A stretch of 24,720 nt of DNA from HB2-32-21 sp003448675. GTDB taxonomy: Bacteria > Pseudomonadota > Gammaproteobacteria > Pseudomonadales > Porticoccaceae. The DNA lies in contig JBFHDK010000047.1 of NCBI GenBank assembly GCA_041584755.1, positions 1 through 24,720 of the forward strand, written 5' to 3'. Positions 1 through 7,007 of the stretch are shown one piece after another; the first letter of the stretch is position 1, and each line of letters starts with the position of its first letter. The notes under the pieces are model-generated. The model did no database searches, was not told where the DNA came from, and saw only the letters and a program-made list of their open reading frames with translations. Position numbers and translations under genes: made by a program.

Positions 1-1187
1 AGGCCGAGATCCAGACCAAAAAATTCACCCACTTCCTCACCCAGCGCATTTTGATCGCTGGTCCCCGCCGCGGTCAGGTGATCAAAATCGCTGACCAGCA
101 CATGCATGCGAGACAGCTTGTAGCGGGCGGTGCGAATTCTTGCCCAGGGTACCGCAAGCCCCAAAGTTATCAGTATTACCAGGGTGTTTGTGAAGTAGAG
201 GCCAAAAATCTTCAGGGTTTCCAGTTCGGACTTAATATTCAGCTCAGGCAGAGTCAGATTGCCATAAATAAGGTTGGTTCGCCGGGCCTGGATATAGGCA
301 AAGGCCAGGCCGTAGGGCACCATCACAAAAAACATCGGTATCAGGGCGAACATTATGCCGCCATATTCGGAAAACAGCTCGCCTCCCGACATAAGTGCCA
401 GCCCCACCCCCCAGGCCAATAGTCCACTGACAGCGAACAACATTAATGCAACGAAATAAAGGCTGTAAAAATGCCCTACAGAAGCATCAAAAACAAACCG
501 CGCTTGCCCATAGAAGCCCCTGTTACACAGGTACGTATATAAACTTCGATGCCACCAGGGAAATAACAGGCCGGCGATTACAAAGACAATTCCCGTATAA
601 ATAAAGTAGTTCTTGAGGCTTTCCGGAAAAAAATCCTCCTCGGATTCAGCATTTCCCAAAACCTCAAAATCCAGGCCCACCACAAAAGGAATGGCCACAA
701 TCACTGCAACGTACAGGATGGCCGGGGCGAATAAGCGATAGGCATTCAGATAGTCCCGCTCAAAGGCGAAGCGAATGCCTCGCCAGCGGGTATTGCGCAT
801 GCGAAAGGACTGAGACATCACAATCACCGCCGGCAGCAGGGCCATCAACACCAGAAAAGCGATACCACTTAGATTAGGCCATACTTCTCCCACCAGGCTG
901 TAGGCAACCAAAGCAATGACCGCAAGAACCCGGCCTTTGAGAATGCGCACCGGGTCGGCGGTATATTCAAAAGCCGAGCCGTCCAGTTGAGTATTGCCAT
1001 AAAAATACTGCTTGGTACGTACCTTCGCCCAGGCGGAATAGATGCCCAGGGTCAAAATACTGAGTAATATATTGACGATCCAGATACCGAAAAACTCTCC
1101 GGTCTGGCCGGAAAACTCCAGCGGGTGTTCTGTTTTTAAACTCGCGGCTCGCGGAGTGGCTATTTCCCTGTTTTCAGTAGCTTCCAT
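1..1187 (-). CDS. yjgN: YjgN/DUF898 family membrane protein, C-terminus cut by window edge
   Basis: This is an inner-membrane protein of the YjgN (DUF898) family, whose biochemical function is unknown. The reading frame is open from an ATG at 1187 to base 1, giving 395 codons, close to the usual family length of about 400, so only a few C-terminal residues are probably missing. An AAGGA Shine-Dalgarno sequence lies 8-9 bases before the ATG. The protein has several long hydrophobic segments. Its N-terminal unit (LTLGIYSAWAKVRTKQYFYG, residues about 47-66) is echoed near the C-terminus by LITLGLAVPWARIRTARYKL, which suggests an internal duplication. It lies 59 bp downstream of the NadM-Nudix gene on the same strand and may be its distal operon partner. 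The family call is made from recalled sequence pattern, not a search. Confidence 0.85.
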   Translation of the reverse strand, partial: MEATENREIATPRAASLKTEHPLEFSGQTGEFFGIWIVNILLSILTLGIYSAWAKVRTKQYFYGNTQLDGSAFEYTADPVRILKGRVLAVIALVAYSLVGEVWPNLSGIAFLVLMALLPAVIVMSQSFRMRNTRWRGIRFAFERDYLNAYRLFAPAILYVAVIVAIPFVVGLDFEVLGNAESEEDFFPESLKNYFIYTGIVFVIAGLLFPWWHRSLYTYLCNRGFYGQARFVFDASVGHFYSLYFVALMLFAVSGLLAWGVGLALMSGGELFSEYGGIMFALIPMFFVMVPYGLAFAYIQARRTNLIYGNLTLPELNIKSELETLKIFGLYFTNTLVILITLGLAVPWARIRTARYKLSRMHVLVSDFDHLTAAGTSDQNALGEEVGEFFGLDLG

Positions 1188-1246
1188 CGACAATGTCCTT
1201 TTAATCTGATTTTAATAGCTTTCGCTTCGCTCCTACGCGCCAAAGA

Positions 1247-2308
1247 TTACGGCAAACCCAGCAGGGATTCTATGATGTAGTAGTGATCTTCAAAGAAAAG
1301 CTCCGGATCAATTTCGGATAAGGACAGCCAGAAAGCATGTCGGGCGTCATCTCCACCACGTACTATAGGCAATGAATGACTGGTCGGGAGTTCCATAAAA
1401 AACACATGGGTAATGGTTCGGCCCCGGGCGGAGCGATAGGGATCATCGAAAACTTCCCGCCGGGTAATTGCCTGCTTCAAGACGCTTACATGCACATCCA
1501 GGCAGGTTTCTTCCGCCAGCTCACGTAAGCAGGCATCGAGCAGTTTTTCCTCAGGATCGACAAAACCACCTGGCAAGGCCAACAAGCCCTTGCCAGGCAG
1601 GTTTTTGCGCTCCACCACCAGCAGATGATCACCTTGCACCACCAGAGCATCCACGGTAACGAAGGTGGGGGTATAGGGCGCCACACTCCAGGCCTGTTTG
1701 TATTGGGCGATATAGTGCTGCTCTTCAACAACAGTTCGCCAGACAGCCGTGTGTAAAAACGTCGTCACCATGTCCGCCACCGTGGGTGGCAGAAATGTTA
1801 AGAGCATGGCCGAAGCATCTTTTGAGTCAGTCGCATCCAGCATGGCTTCACGTATTGCAGTGCCATTTACTGCTGCGGGAACAACGAATTTAACTTCTTC
1901 CCATGCGGGAAAACGCCGTGAATAATAGTCCGATGTGTCTCCAGCCCGGCTAACAAACGCGAGCTTTAGAGCCTTATCAGTTTGCTCACTGTGTTGGCTC
2001 ACAACCCCATTGACGGTGTCGCGCAACTCCCCCACCCAGGCAGATTCGTTATATCGATGGTCGGCAACGCCAACGATATCCACCCGTTCAAAGTCCGCCT
2101 GACTCAGTGCGTTACGAATCATCTCTTCCCGCTCCCGGAAGTTCCAGGGGTTGCGGAAATTGCGCGCCTGATTGGTCGAGCCACAGACCAGAATCATTCT
2201 GTCGGCCTGCTGCAAGCCTGCTTCTACAACTTCCAGATGACCCTGGTGAAAAGGCTGGAAGCGACCCAATAAAATTACAAAATCATAGTCTTTTACGGAC
2301 ATATTCAT
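1247..2308 (-). CDS. Bifunctional nicotinamide-nucleotide adenylyltransferase / Nudix hydrolase (NadM-Nudix type)
   Basis: This is a predicted cytoplasmic bifunctional NAD enzyme of 353 aa. The N-terminal domain (about 8-180) is a nucleotidyltransferase with the GRFQPFHQGH signature at 15-24 and the ISGTxIR-like VNGTAIREAM near 148. This domain makes NAD from NMN and ATP. The C-terminal domain (about 215-350) is a Nudix hydrolase with a Nudix box at 248-270: the catalytic REL.EE core is intact, but the usual glycine near the end of the box is Cys269. In characterised relatives the Nudix half cleaves ADP-ribose. The two-domain layout and length match the NadM-Nudix family. Two in-frame ATGs (2308, 2302) are both possible starts, and no strong Shine-Dalgarno sequence is visible. 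The gene sits 31 bp after a small membrane protein gene and 59 bp before yjgN on the same strand. Confidence 0.9.
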   Translation of the reverse strand: MNMSVKDYDFVILLGRFQPFHQGHLEVVEAGLQQADRMILVCGSTNQARNFRNPWNFREREEMIRNALSQADFERVDIVGVADHRYNESAWVGELRDTVNGVVSQHSEQTDKALKLAFVSRAGDTSDYYSRRFPAWEEVKFVVPAAVNGTAIREAMLDATDSKDASAMLLTFLPPTVADMVTTFLHTAVWRTVVEEQHYIAQYKQAWSVAPYTPTFVTVDALVVQGDHLLVVERKNLPGKGLLALPGGFVDPEEKLLDACLRELAEETCLDVHVSVLKQAITRREVFDDPYRSARGRTITHVFFMELPTSHSLPIVRGGDDARHAFWLSLSEIDPELFFEDHYYIIESLLGLP

Positions 2309-2339
2309 GCGTCCAATATTTAGAAAGACCGCTTCGGCC

Positions 2340-2600
2340 TTAATCTCCGGTTACCTGGCGTTTTTTTCGGGCGGAGTCTATCCAGGCGAGGATAAATATC
2401 AGCATATACAGGCCATACATCGTCCAGAAACACCAGTCCAAGGGACCGGAGTGACCAATGCTCTCGACACCAAGATCAGCTTCCAGCCAACGCCAGAAAG
2501 GCATCAGGATAATGGTGGTAATAAACGCCAGGGGCAGTGAACCGGTTACTATTGCCAGCACCACCGCGAATACTCTGAGCTTTTGGTGCCCGGTCATCAT
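2340..2600 (-). CDS. Small two-segment membrane protein, unknown function
   Basis: I do not recognise this 86-aa protein. The start chosen is the double ATG at 2600/2597, 17 bases after the stop of the flavin oxidoreductase gene. A longer in-frame version begins inside that gene and reads through unlikely low-hydrophobicity sequence, so I reject it. Two hydrophobic stretches are visible (residues about 9-34, LRVFAVVLAIVTGSLPLAFI, and about 54-74 around LDWCFWTMYGLYMLIFILAW), joined by an acidic loop. The tail is basic (DSARKKRQVTGD), so a cytoplasmic C-terminus is plausible. The gene lies between the LLM oxidoreductase and NadM-Nudix genes in one same-strand series, so it is probably cotranscribed with them. 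It could be a DUF-type inner membrane protein. Confidence 0.65.
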   Translation of the reverse strand: MMTGHQKLRVFAVVLAIVTGSLPLAFITTIILMPFWRWLEADLGVESIGHSGPLDWCFWTMYGLYMLIFILAWIDSARKKRQVTGD

Positions 2601-2616
2601 ACGTCCACTCGCTGGC

Positions 2617-3597
2617 TTACAGCAGCCCGGATACAATCTCGTAGCAACGCAACCGGGCCTGGTGATCGTAGCACTGGCACGCAATGATTAATTCATCCGC
2701 CGAGGTCAGTTCGATAAATTTCCGGATTTGCGCACCTACTTCATCCGCGGTGCCCACGGCAGTGTACTGCAATACATCCTTGAGCATATGTTGCTCCAGG
2801 GGCGACAGCCCGGCCAGATAGTCCGGTACTGGCGGCGGCAGTTTCGAGGGTCGACCGGCATATAAATTTACAAAAGCCTGCTGCCAGGAACTGGCCAGCA
2901 GCCGCGCCTGCTCGGTGGTGTCGGCGGCGAAAACACTGATAGCCGGCATAAAATAAGGCCGGGCTAAATATTCCGATGGCTGGAACCGCTCCCGGTAAAG
3001 TGCGAGGGCCTCCAATAACTGCGCAGGCGCAAAATGCGAGGCAAAAGCGTAGGGCAAACCTAGCTGGGCGGCTAGTTGGGCACCAAACAGGCTGGAGCCC
3101 AATATCCATACGGGGACCGACAGACCCACGCCGGGCACGGCCTGAATCCCCTGTCCGGGTTTCGGCGCCTGGAAATAAGCCAGCAACTCCCGAACATCGT
3201 CAGGGAATTGCTCAACACTGGTGGTAAGGTTTCTGCGTAGCGCCCTGGCGGTTACCGGGTCGGTGCCTGTCGCCCGACCCAACGCCAGGTCGACACGATC
3301 CGGGTACAAGGACTCCAGCGTGCCGAACTGTTCAGCAATCACCAGCGGTGAGTGGTTGGGCAACATAATGCCGCCGGCCCCAATCCTGATCGTGGAGGTA
3401 CCCGCCGCCACATACCCCATGACAACCGACGTGGCGGCACTGGCGATACCCGGCATGCCATGATGCTCCGCCAGCCAGTAACGCCGATAGCCCCAGCGCT
3501 CCACATGGCGAGCCAGATCGAGACTGTTGAGCAGGGAATCACGGGCTTGGCTCCCTGCTACGATGGGGGAAAGATCCAGTACCGATAAGGGAATCAT
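2617..3597 (-). CDS. LLM class flavin-dependent oxidoreductase (luciferase-like monooxygenase, YhbW/MsnO8-like)
   Basis: A 326-aa cytoplasmic protein of the bacterial luciferase-like superfamily, single-domain TIM barrel, expected to use reduced FMN. Visible family signatures are the N-terminal PLSVLDLSPI strand, RYWLAEHHGMP at about 39-49, TSTIRIGAGGIMLPNHSPL in the middle of the first third, and ESLYPDRVDLALGRATGTD after it. These fit the YhbW/MsnO8 subgroup. The substrate is unknown. The ATG at 3597 lies 3 bases after the TAA of the upstream mutase-like gene and has no Shine-Dalgarno sequence of its own, which suggests translational coupling. Downstream is a small membrane protein gene. 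The pairing with a hydroxylaminobenzene-mutase-like protein hints at an N-oxygenated or aromatic substrate, but that is inference. Confidence 0.9.
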   Translation of the reverse strand: MIPLSVLDLSPIVAGSQARDSLLNSLDLARHVERWGYRRYWLAEHHGMPGIASAATSVVMGYVAAGTSTIRIGAGGIMLPNHSPLVIAEQFGTLESLYPDRVDLALGRATGTDPVTARALRRNLTTSVEQFPDDVRELLAYFQAPKPGQGIQAVPGVGLSVPVWILGSSLFGAQLAAQLGLPYAFASHFAPAQLLEALALYRERFQPSEYLARPYFMPAISVFAADTTEQARLLASSWQQAFVNLYAGRPSKLPPPVPDYLAGLSPLEQHMLKDVLQYTAVGTADEVGAQIRKFIELTSADELIIACQCYDHQARLRCYEIVSGLL

Positions 3598-3600
3598 GGG

Positions 3601-4041
3601 TTAGGCGATGTCATTACCGGCTGTTGGCCCACGGAAAAACCCCCACACCAGCAAAGCGCCGGCCACTACCATGACGAGACCCACGGATAGCAAGCCACCG
3701 GTGACCAGCACCTCTTGCCAAACCTGTCCCTGCTGGCCCGCACCGGCAATGGGCGCCATGGCCGCGGTGCCAAAGATCGCAGCCAATTGCACGAATATCC
3801 AGTTGGCGTACGCACCATACAGCAAGGCCCAATAGGCCAGGGCGCCCCAGCGATCAGATAAGTTCAGATGGCGCCAGGCCAGACCGACCACCATCAGAAA
3901 AGTGCCGTTCATTAGGCCCTCCAGGTGACTGGATACCCCCATTCTGGGATTCGTTAACGCCGGTATCGCAAAACCCGATAACAGGCCAAGAAAAAACAGC
4001 AAGGCGCCAAAAGCCAACAGTGCTTGCGTTCTATTATTCAT
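3601..4041 (-). CDS. Hydroxylaminobenzene mutase-like (HabA/HabB family) membrane protein
   Basis: A 146-aa integral membrane protein with four hydrophobic segments (about 5-27, 45-60, 66-90, 110-135). The conserved block NPRMGVSSHLEGLMNGTFL near residues 32-50 matches what I know of (hydroxyamino)benzene mutases HabA/HabB, which convert hydroxylaminobenzene to 2-aminophenol in nitrobenzene-degrading Pseudomonas. Members of this family are widespread in bacteria not known to degrade nitroarenes, so the physiological substrate here is open. The length is close to the known enzymes (roughly 135-165 aa). The ATG at 4041 lies 44 bp after the thpR stop. The stop codon is 3 bases from the start of the LLM oxidoreductase gene, so the two are very likely cotranslated. 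Confidence 0.75.
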   Translation of the reverse strand: MNNRTQALLAFGALLFFLGLLSGFAIPALTNPRMGVSSHLEGLMNGTFLMVVGLAWRHLNLSDRWGALAYWALLYGAYANWIFVQLAAIFGTAAMAPIAGAGQQGQVWQEVLVTGGLLSVGLVMVVAGALLVWGFFRGPTAGNDIA

Positions 4042-4085
4042 TTTTCAACACCCTAAAGTATCCACTCTTTAGCCCTTATCTTACT

Positions 4086-4697
4086 TTAGTCTTGCAGGCG
4101 CCACCGCTTGACCACATCATAAACAGCGCCCCCAGGCTCGGTGACACTGTTGTATAGCGCAATCTGATTTACCGTGAGGGAATGATCGGTTTCAAGTTGC
4201 AACCGGGCACACTCCTTTTCCAGCCATTGACTCATCCTGTCAACTGCCTCCCTGTCTTTAGGAATTCGTTTTAGTCTACCCAGGGTTACGTGAGCCCTGA
4301 AAGGTCTGGCTTCAATTAGAAAACCCGCTCGTGCCATTTCCGCTCGTAAATCCGTTACTAACTGCCCAAGGGTTGCGCTGGCAACCACCTCGCAGGCGAT
4401 TAACCGCGGCCTGGACGGACGCGGGAACAGGACAATTTCGCTAAAGGTCAAATCAAAACTCAAGCGCCCGGCCAACAAGCCATCGATAATCCGTTGGATA
4501 ACAACGTATTCCCGGCCACTGACTTTACCGAAATAATGCAGGGTCAGATGCAGATTTTCGACGGGCGTCCAGTTCACCTGACCTGCACCAAATAAAGGCT
4601 TCAGGTTTGCGCAAAGGCGCTGCAAATACTGACCGCACCTCCCCTTTACCGGGATTGCCAGAAACAACCGAGCGTAATCTGCTTCCTGTGACGCCAT
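4086..4697 (-). CDS. thpR: RNA 2',3'-cyclic phosphodiesterase (ThpR/LigT, 2H phosphoesterase)
   Basis: A 203-aa cytoplasmic 2H phosphoesterase that opens 2',3'-cyclic phosphates in RNA and can join certain tRNA halves in vitro. Both HxTx catalytic motifs are present: HLTL inside ENLHLTLHYFG (N-terminal half) and HVTL inside FRAHVTLGRLK (C-terminal half). The start RLFLAIPV is typical of the family. I chose the ATG at 4697. A TTG two codons upstream (4703) is also in frame and cannot be excluded, since neither has a good Shine-Dalgarno sequence. It is followed 44 bp later by the mutase-like gene and preceded, across about 130 bp, by a small zinc-ribbon-like ORF. Confidence 0.92.
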   Translation of the reverse strand: MASQEADYARLFLAIPVKGRCGQYLQRLCANLKPLFGAGQVNWTPVENLHLTLHYFGKVSGREYVVIQRIIDGLLAGRLSFDLTFSEIVLFPRPSRPRLIACEVVASATLGQLVTDLRAEMARAGFLIEARPFRAHVTLGRLKRIPKDREAVDRMSQWLEKECARLQLETDHSLTVNQIALYNSVTEPGGAVYDVVKRWRLQD

Positions 4698-4825
4698 TTC
4701 CAAAGTGGTTAGCTGTTTTTTACTGATTGCGTTTTTAGTTATTCAGGTTGCCCAAACAGCAAAGCACCTCACTTCCAAGCTCAGGTATCCCGACCAAAGC
4801 ATGGGCTGCTGAATTGGCGGACACT

Positions 4826-4987
4826 TCACCGTGTCATGGGACCAAAAGACGCAGCAATCCCCGTGAGGATTTCCCCACCAAATTCGCACGGGTGAAAAAA
4901 CTGACCGTCGTCGAGCGGCATTTTCACCTTGTGCCGAGCGCTACAGTTGGGACAGCTTACGGTTGAATGGGTTTTAGAACCCGCCAT
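4826..4987 (-). CDS. Small zinc-ribbon-like protein, 53 aa, not recognised
   Basis: This short ORF lies in the 401-base gap between thpR (4697) and typA (5099). It runs ATG 4987 to TGA 4826. The translation has a CPNC knuckle (Cys12, Cys15) followed by a conserved-looking SARHKVKMPLDDGQFFHPC stretch ending in Cys34. A canonical rubredoxin-like second knuckle would need Cys at 37, but codon 37 (4877-4879) is GGT (Gly), one base from TGT (Cys). An AAGG Shine-Dalgarno-like sequence ends 2 bases before the ATG, which is rather close. Spaced cysteines in a compact polar protein make chance less likely, but the ORF is short and there is no homology evidence. It may be a real small metal-binding protein or a gene beginning to decay. 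The remainder of the gap (4698-4825 and 4988-5098) shows nothing else I can support. Confidence 0.5.
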   Translation of the reverse strand: MAGSKTHSTVSCPNCSARHKVKMPLDDGQFFHPCEFGGEILTGIAASFGPMTR

Positions 4988-5098
4988 GGCCTTATTTTAG
5001 CCAACCAATCGGCCCTTTTGCATAGCGGCCACCCACAATTCACCAGCTGCTTCTATCCTGTCCGCAATGACCAGAGGCAGGTAGTCTGCTGCAAGCAG

Positions 5099-6916
5099 TT
5101 ATGCGCGCGAAGCCCGCTTGCGCTGATTTTCGGTCAACAGCTTTTTGCGCAGACGGATATGATTAGGAGTCACTTCCACCAATTCGTCATCCTCGATGAA
5201 TTCCAGCGCCTGTTCCAGGGAGTGGCGAATGGGTGGTACCAGGGTCAGCGCCTCGTCTGTGCCGGCGGCGCGGATGTTAGTCAGCTGTTTGGCTTTGGTC
5301 GGATTAACCACCAGGTCATTGCCGCGGGAGTGGATACCCACAATCTGACCTTCGTAGACATCCTCACCGTGACCGAGAAACAAGCGGCCACGCTCCTGAA
5401 GGTTGTACAGTGCATAGCTAAGGGTCTTGCCCTTGACCATGGATACCAGCACGCCGTTCTGCCGGGACACGACTTCCCCCCCTTTCACAGGGCCATAGTG
5501 ATCGAAGATGCTGGTCATAATGCCGGAGCCGGAAGTCAGGGTCAGAAACTGGCCACGAAAACCAATCAGGCCCCGGGACGGAACCACGTATTCCAGTTTG
5601 ATACGACCTTTACCATCGGGCTCCATATTTTTTAATTCGCCCCGGCGTAGACCCAGTTCTTCCATCACCGGGCCCTGATGATCGCTTTCTATATCTATCA
5701 CCACCAGCTCAAAGGGTTCCTGAATCTCGCCGTCAACTTCCCGCTGCACCACTTCCGGACGGGAAACCGCCAGCTCAAAGCCTTCTCGACGCATGGTTTC
5801 AATCAGTACCGAAAGATGCAACTCCCCGCGACCGGAAACCCGAAACTTTTCCGGACTGTCGCCGGGCTCCACGCGCAGGGCTACATTATGAATCAGCTCT
5901 CGCTCCAGCCTTTCCTTGATATTGCGGGAAGTCACGAACTTGCCGTCCTGACCGGAAAAAGGTGAATCGTTGACCATAAACACCATGCTCACGGTGGGCT
6001 CATCCACGGTCAATGGCGGCATGGCCTCCACATGCTCCGGGTCACAGAGGGTGTCCGAGATACCCAGTCCATCGATACCCGTGACCGCAACAATGTCACC
6101 GGCCTGCGCCAGCTGGGTGTTGATACGGTCGAGGCCGAGGTAACCTTTCACTTCCAGTACCTTGCCTTTTTGGGTTTTACCTTCATGATCGACGATAGCC
6201 ACTGGCTGATTAGGGCTGAGGCTACCCCGAGTAATACGGCCAACACCTATGACGCCCACATAACTGTCGTAATCCAGTGCGGAAATCTGCATTTGAAAGG
6301 GGGCGGCGGGATCGACATCCGGCACCGGCACTCGCTCAGTAATCATTTCGAACAGCGGCGTCATATCATCAGCCAGCTCATCCGGCTCCAGGCCAGCGAC
6401 ACCATTGAGGGCGGAGGCGTAAATAATAGGAAAGTCCAGCTGCTCGTCATTGGCGCCGAGTCGGTCAAACAGGTCGAACACCTGATCCATCACCCAGTGG
6501 GGACGGGCGCCGGGCCTGTCCACCTTATTGACCACAACGATGGGGTTTAACCCTTTTTCAAAGGCCTTGGTGGTGACAAAACGGGTTTGCGGCATGGGTC
6601 CATCGACGGCATCGACCAGCAAGAGCACCGAGTCCACCATGGACAACACCCGCTCCACTTCGCCACCAAAGTCGGCGTGGCCCGGCGTGTCAACAATATT
6701 GATGTGATAACCCTGCCATTCAATGGCGGTATTTTTCGCCAGAATGGTAATACCACGCTCTTTTTCCTGATCGTTGGAATCCATGATGCGCTCGGCACTC
6801 TGATCCTTGCGCGCCAGGGTGCCAGACTGCTGCAGGAGCTTGTCTACCAAGGTGGTTTTGCCATGGTCAACGTGGGCAATAATGGCAATATTGCGCAATT
6901 TCTGGATATCGGACAT
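5099..6916 (-). CDS. typA: Ribosome-associated translational GTPase TypA/BipA
   Basis: A 605-aa cytoplasmic translational GTPase that acts on the ribosome, linked to 50S assembly and to low-temperature and stress growth. Domain I carries G1 AHVDHGKT (residues 14-21), a switch I threonine region RGITI, G3 DTPGH and G4 NKVD. EF-G-like domains II, III and V follow, then the BipA-specific C-terminal domain with SRGLIGFRGQFLTLT and the ending HIRLRKKLLTENQRKRASRA typical of TypA. The length is that of the family. The start ATG at 6916 gives the standard MSDIQKLRNIAIIAHVDHGK opening. It is 91 bp downstream of thiI, and that gap holds its own predicted sigma-70 promoter. The thiI-typA neighbourhood next to glnA is also known in Pseudomonas. 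Confidence 0.98.
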   Translation of the reverse strand: MSDIQKLRNIAIIAHVDHGKTTLVDKLLQQSGTLARKDQSAERIMDSNDQEKERGITILAKNTAIEWQGYHINIVDTPGHADFGGEVERVLSMVDSVLLLVDAVDGPMPQTRFVTTKAFEKGLNPIVVVNKVDRPGARPHWVMDQVFDLFDRLGANDEQLDFPIIYASALNGVAGLEPDELADDMTPLFEMITERVPVPDVDPAAPFQMQISALDYDSYVGVIGVGRITRGSLSPNQPVAIVDHEGKTQKGKVLEVKGYLGLDRINTQLAQAGDIVAVTGIDGLGISDTLCDPEHVEAMPPLTVDEPTVSMVFMVNDSPFSGQDGKFVTSRNIKERLERELIHNVALRVEPGDSPEKFRVSGRGELHLSVLIETMRREGFELAVSRPEVVQREVDGEIQEPFELVVIDIESDHQGPVMEELGLRRGELKNMEPDGKGRIKLEYVVPSRGLIGFRGQFLTLTSGSGIMTSIFDHYGPVKGGEVVSRQNGVLVSMVKGKTLSYALYNLQERGRLFLGHGEDVYEGQIVGIHSRGNDLVVNPTKAKQLTNIRAAGTDEALTLVPPIRHSLEQALEFIEDDELVEVTPNHIRLRKKLLTENQRKRASRA

Positions 6917-6946
6917 GGGTGGGAACTACCGGAAAAAGGGGCGCGG

Positions 6947-6974
6947 ATTATAGGGCCTGCCCCGGTAAAAGTCA
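6947..6974 (-). promoter_or_regulatory. Predicted sigma-70 promoter of typA
   Basis: On the minus strand there is a perfect -10 hexamer TATAAT (6952 to 6947). TGACTT (6974 to 6969) lies 16 bp upstream as a partial -35. The -10 is followed by a GC-rich stretch CCGCGCCCC at the expected start point, the kind of discriminator linked to stringent control. The leader to the ATG would be about 25 bases. Start point and regulation are inferred. Confidence 0.65.
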
Positions 6975-7007
6975 TGACAATAACGACCCCGCCACCGGGC
7001 GCCATAT

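Noticed and set aside
4748..4966. 72-codon plus-strand ORF in the thpR-typA gap
   Set aside because: No recognisable motif and no Shine-Dalgarno sequence. The opposite strand of the same stretch carries a better candidate with spaced cysteines.
5086..5098. CTGCT-GCA-AGCAG inverted repeat right after the typA stop as a terminator
   Set aside because: The stem is only 5 bp with a 3-base loop and no T-run follows on the minus strand.
5678..6550. Long plus-strand ORFs opposite typA
   Set aside because: Antisense shadows of a clearly coding, highly conserved gene; no start signals or domains.
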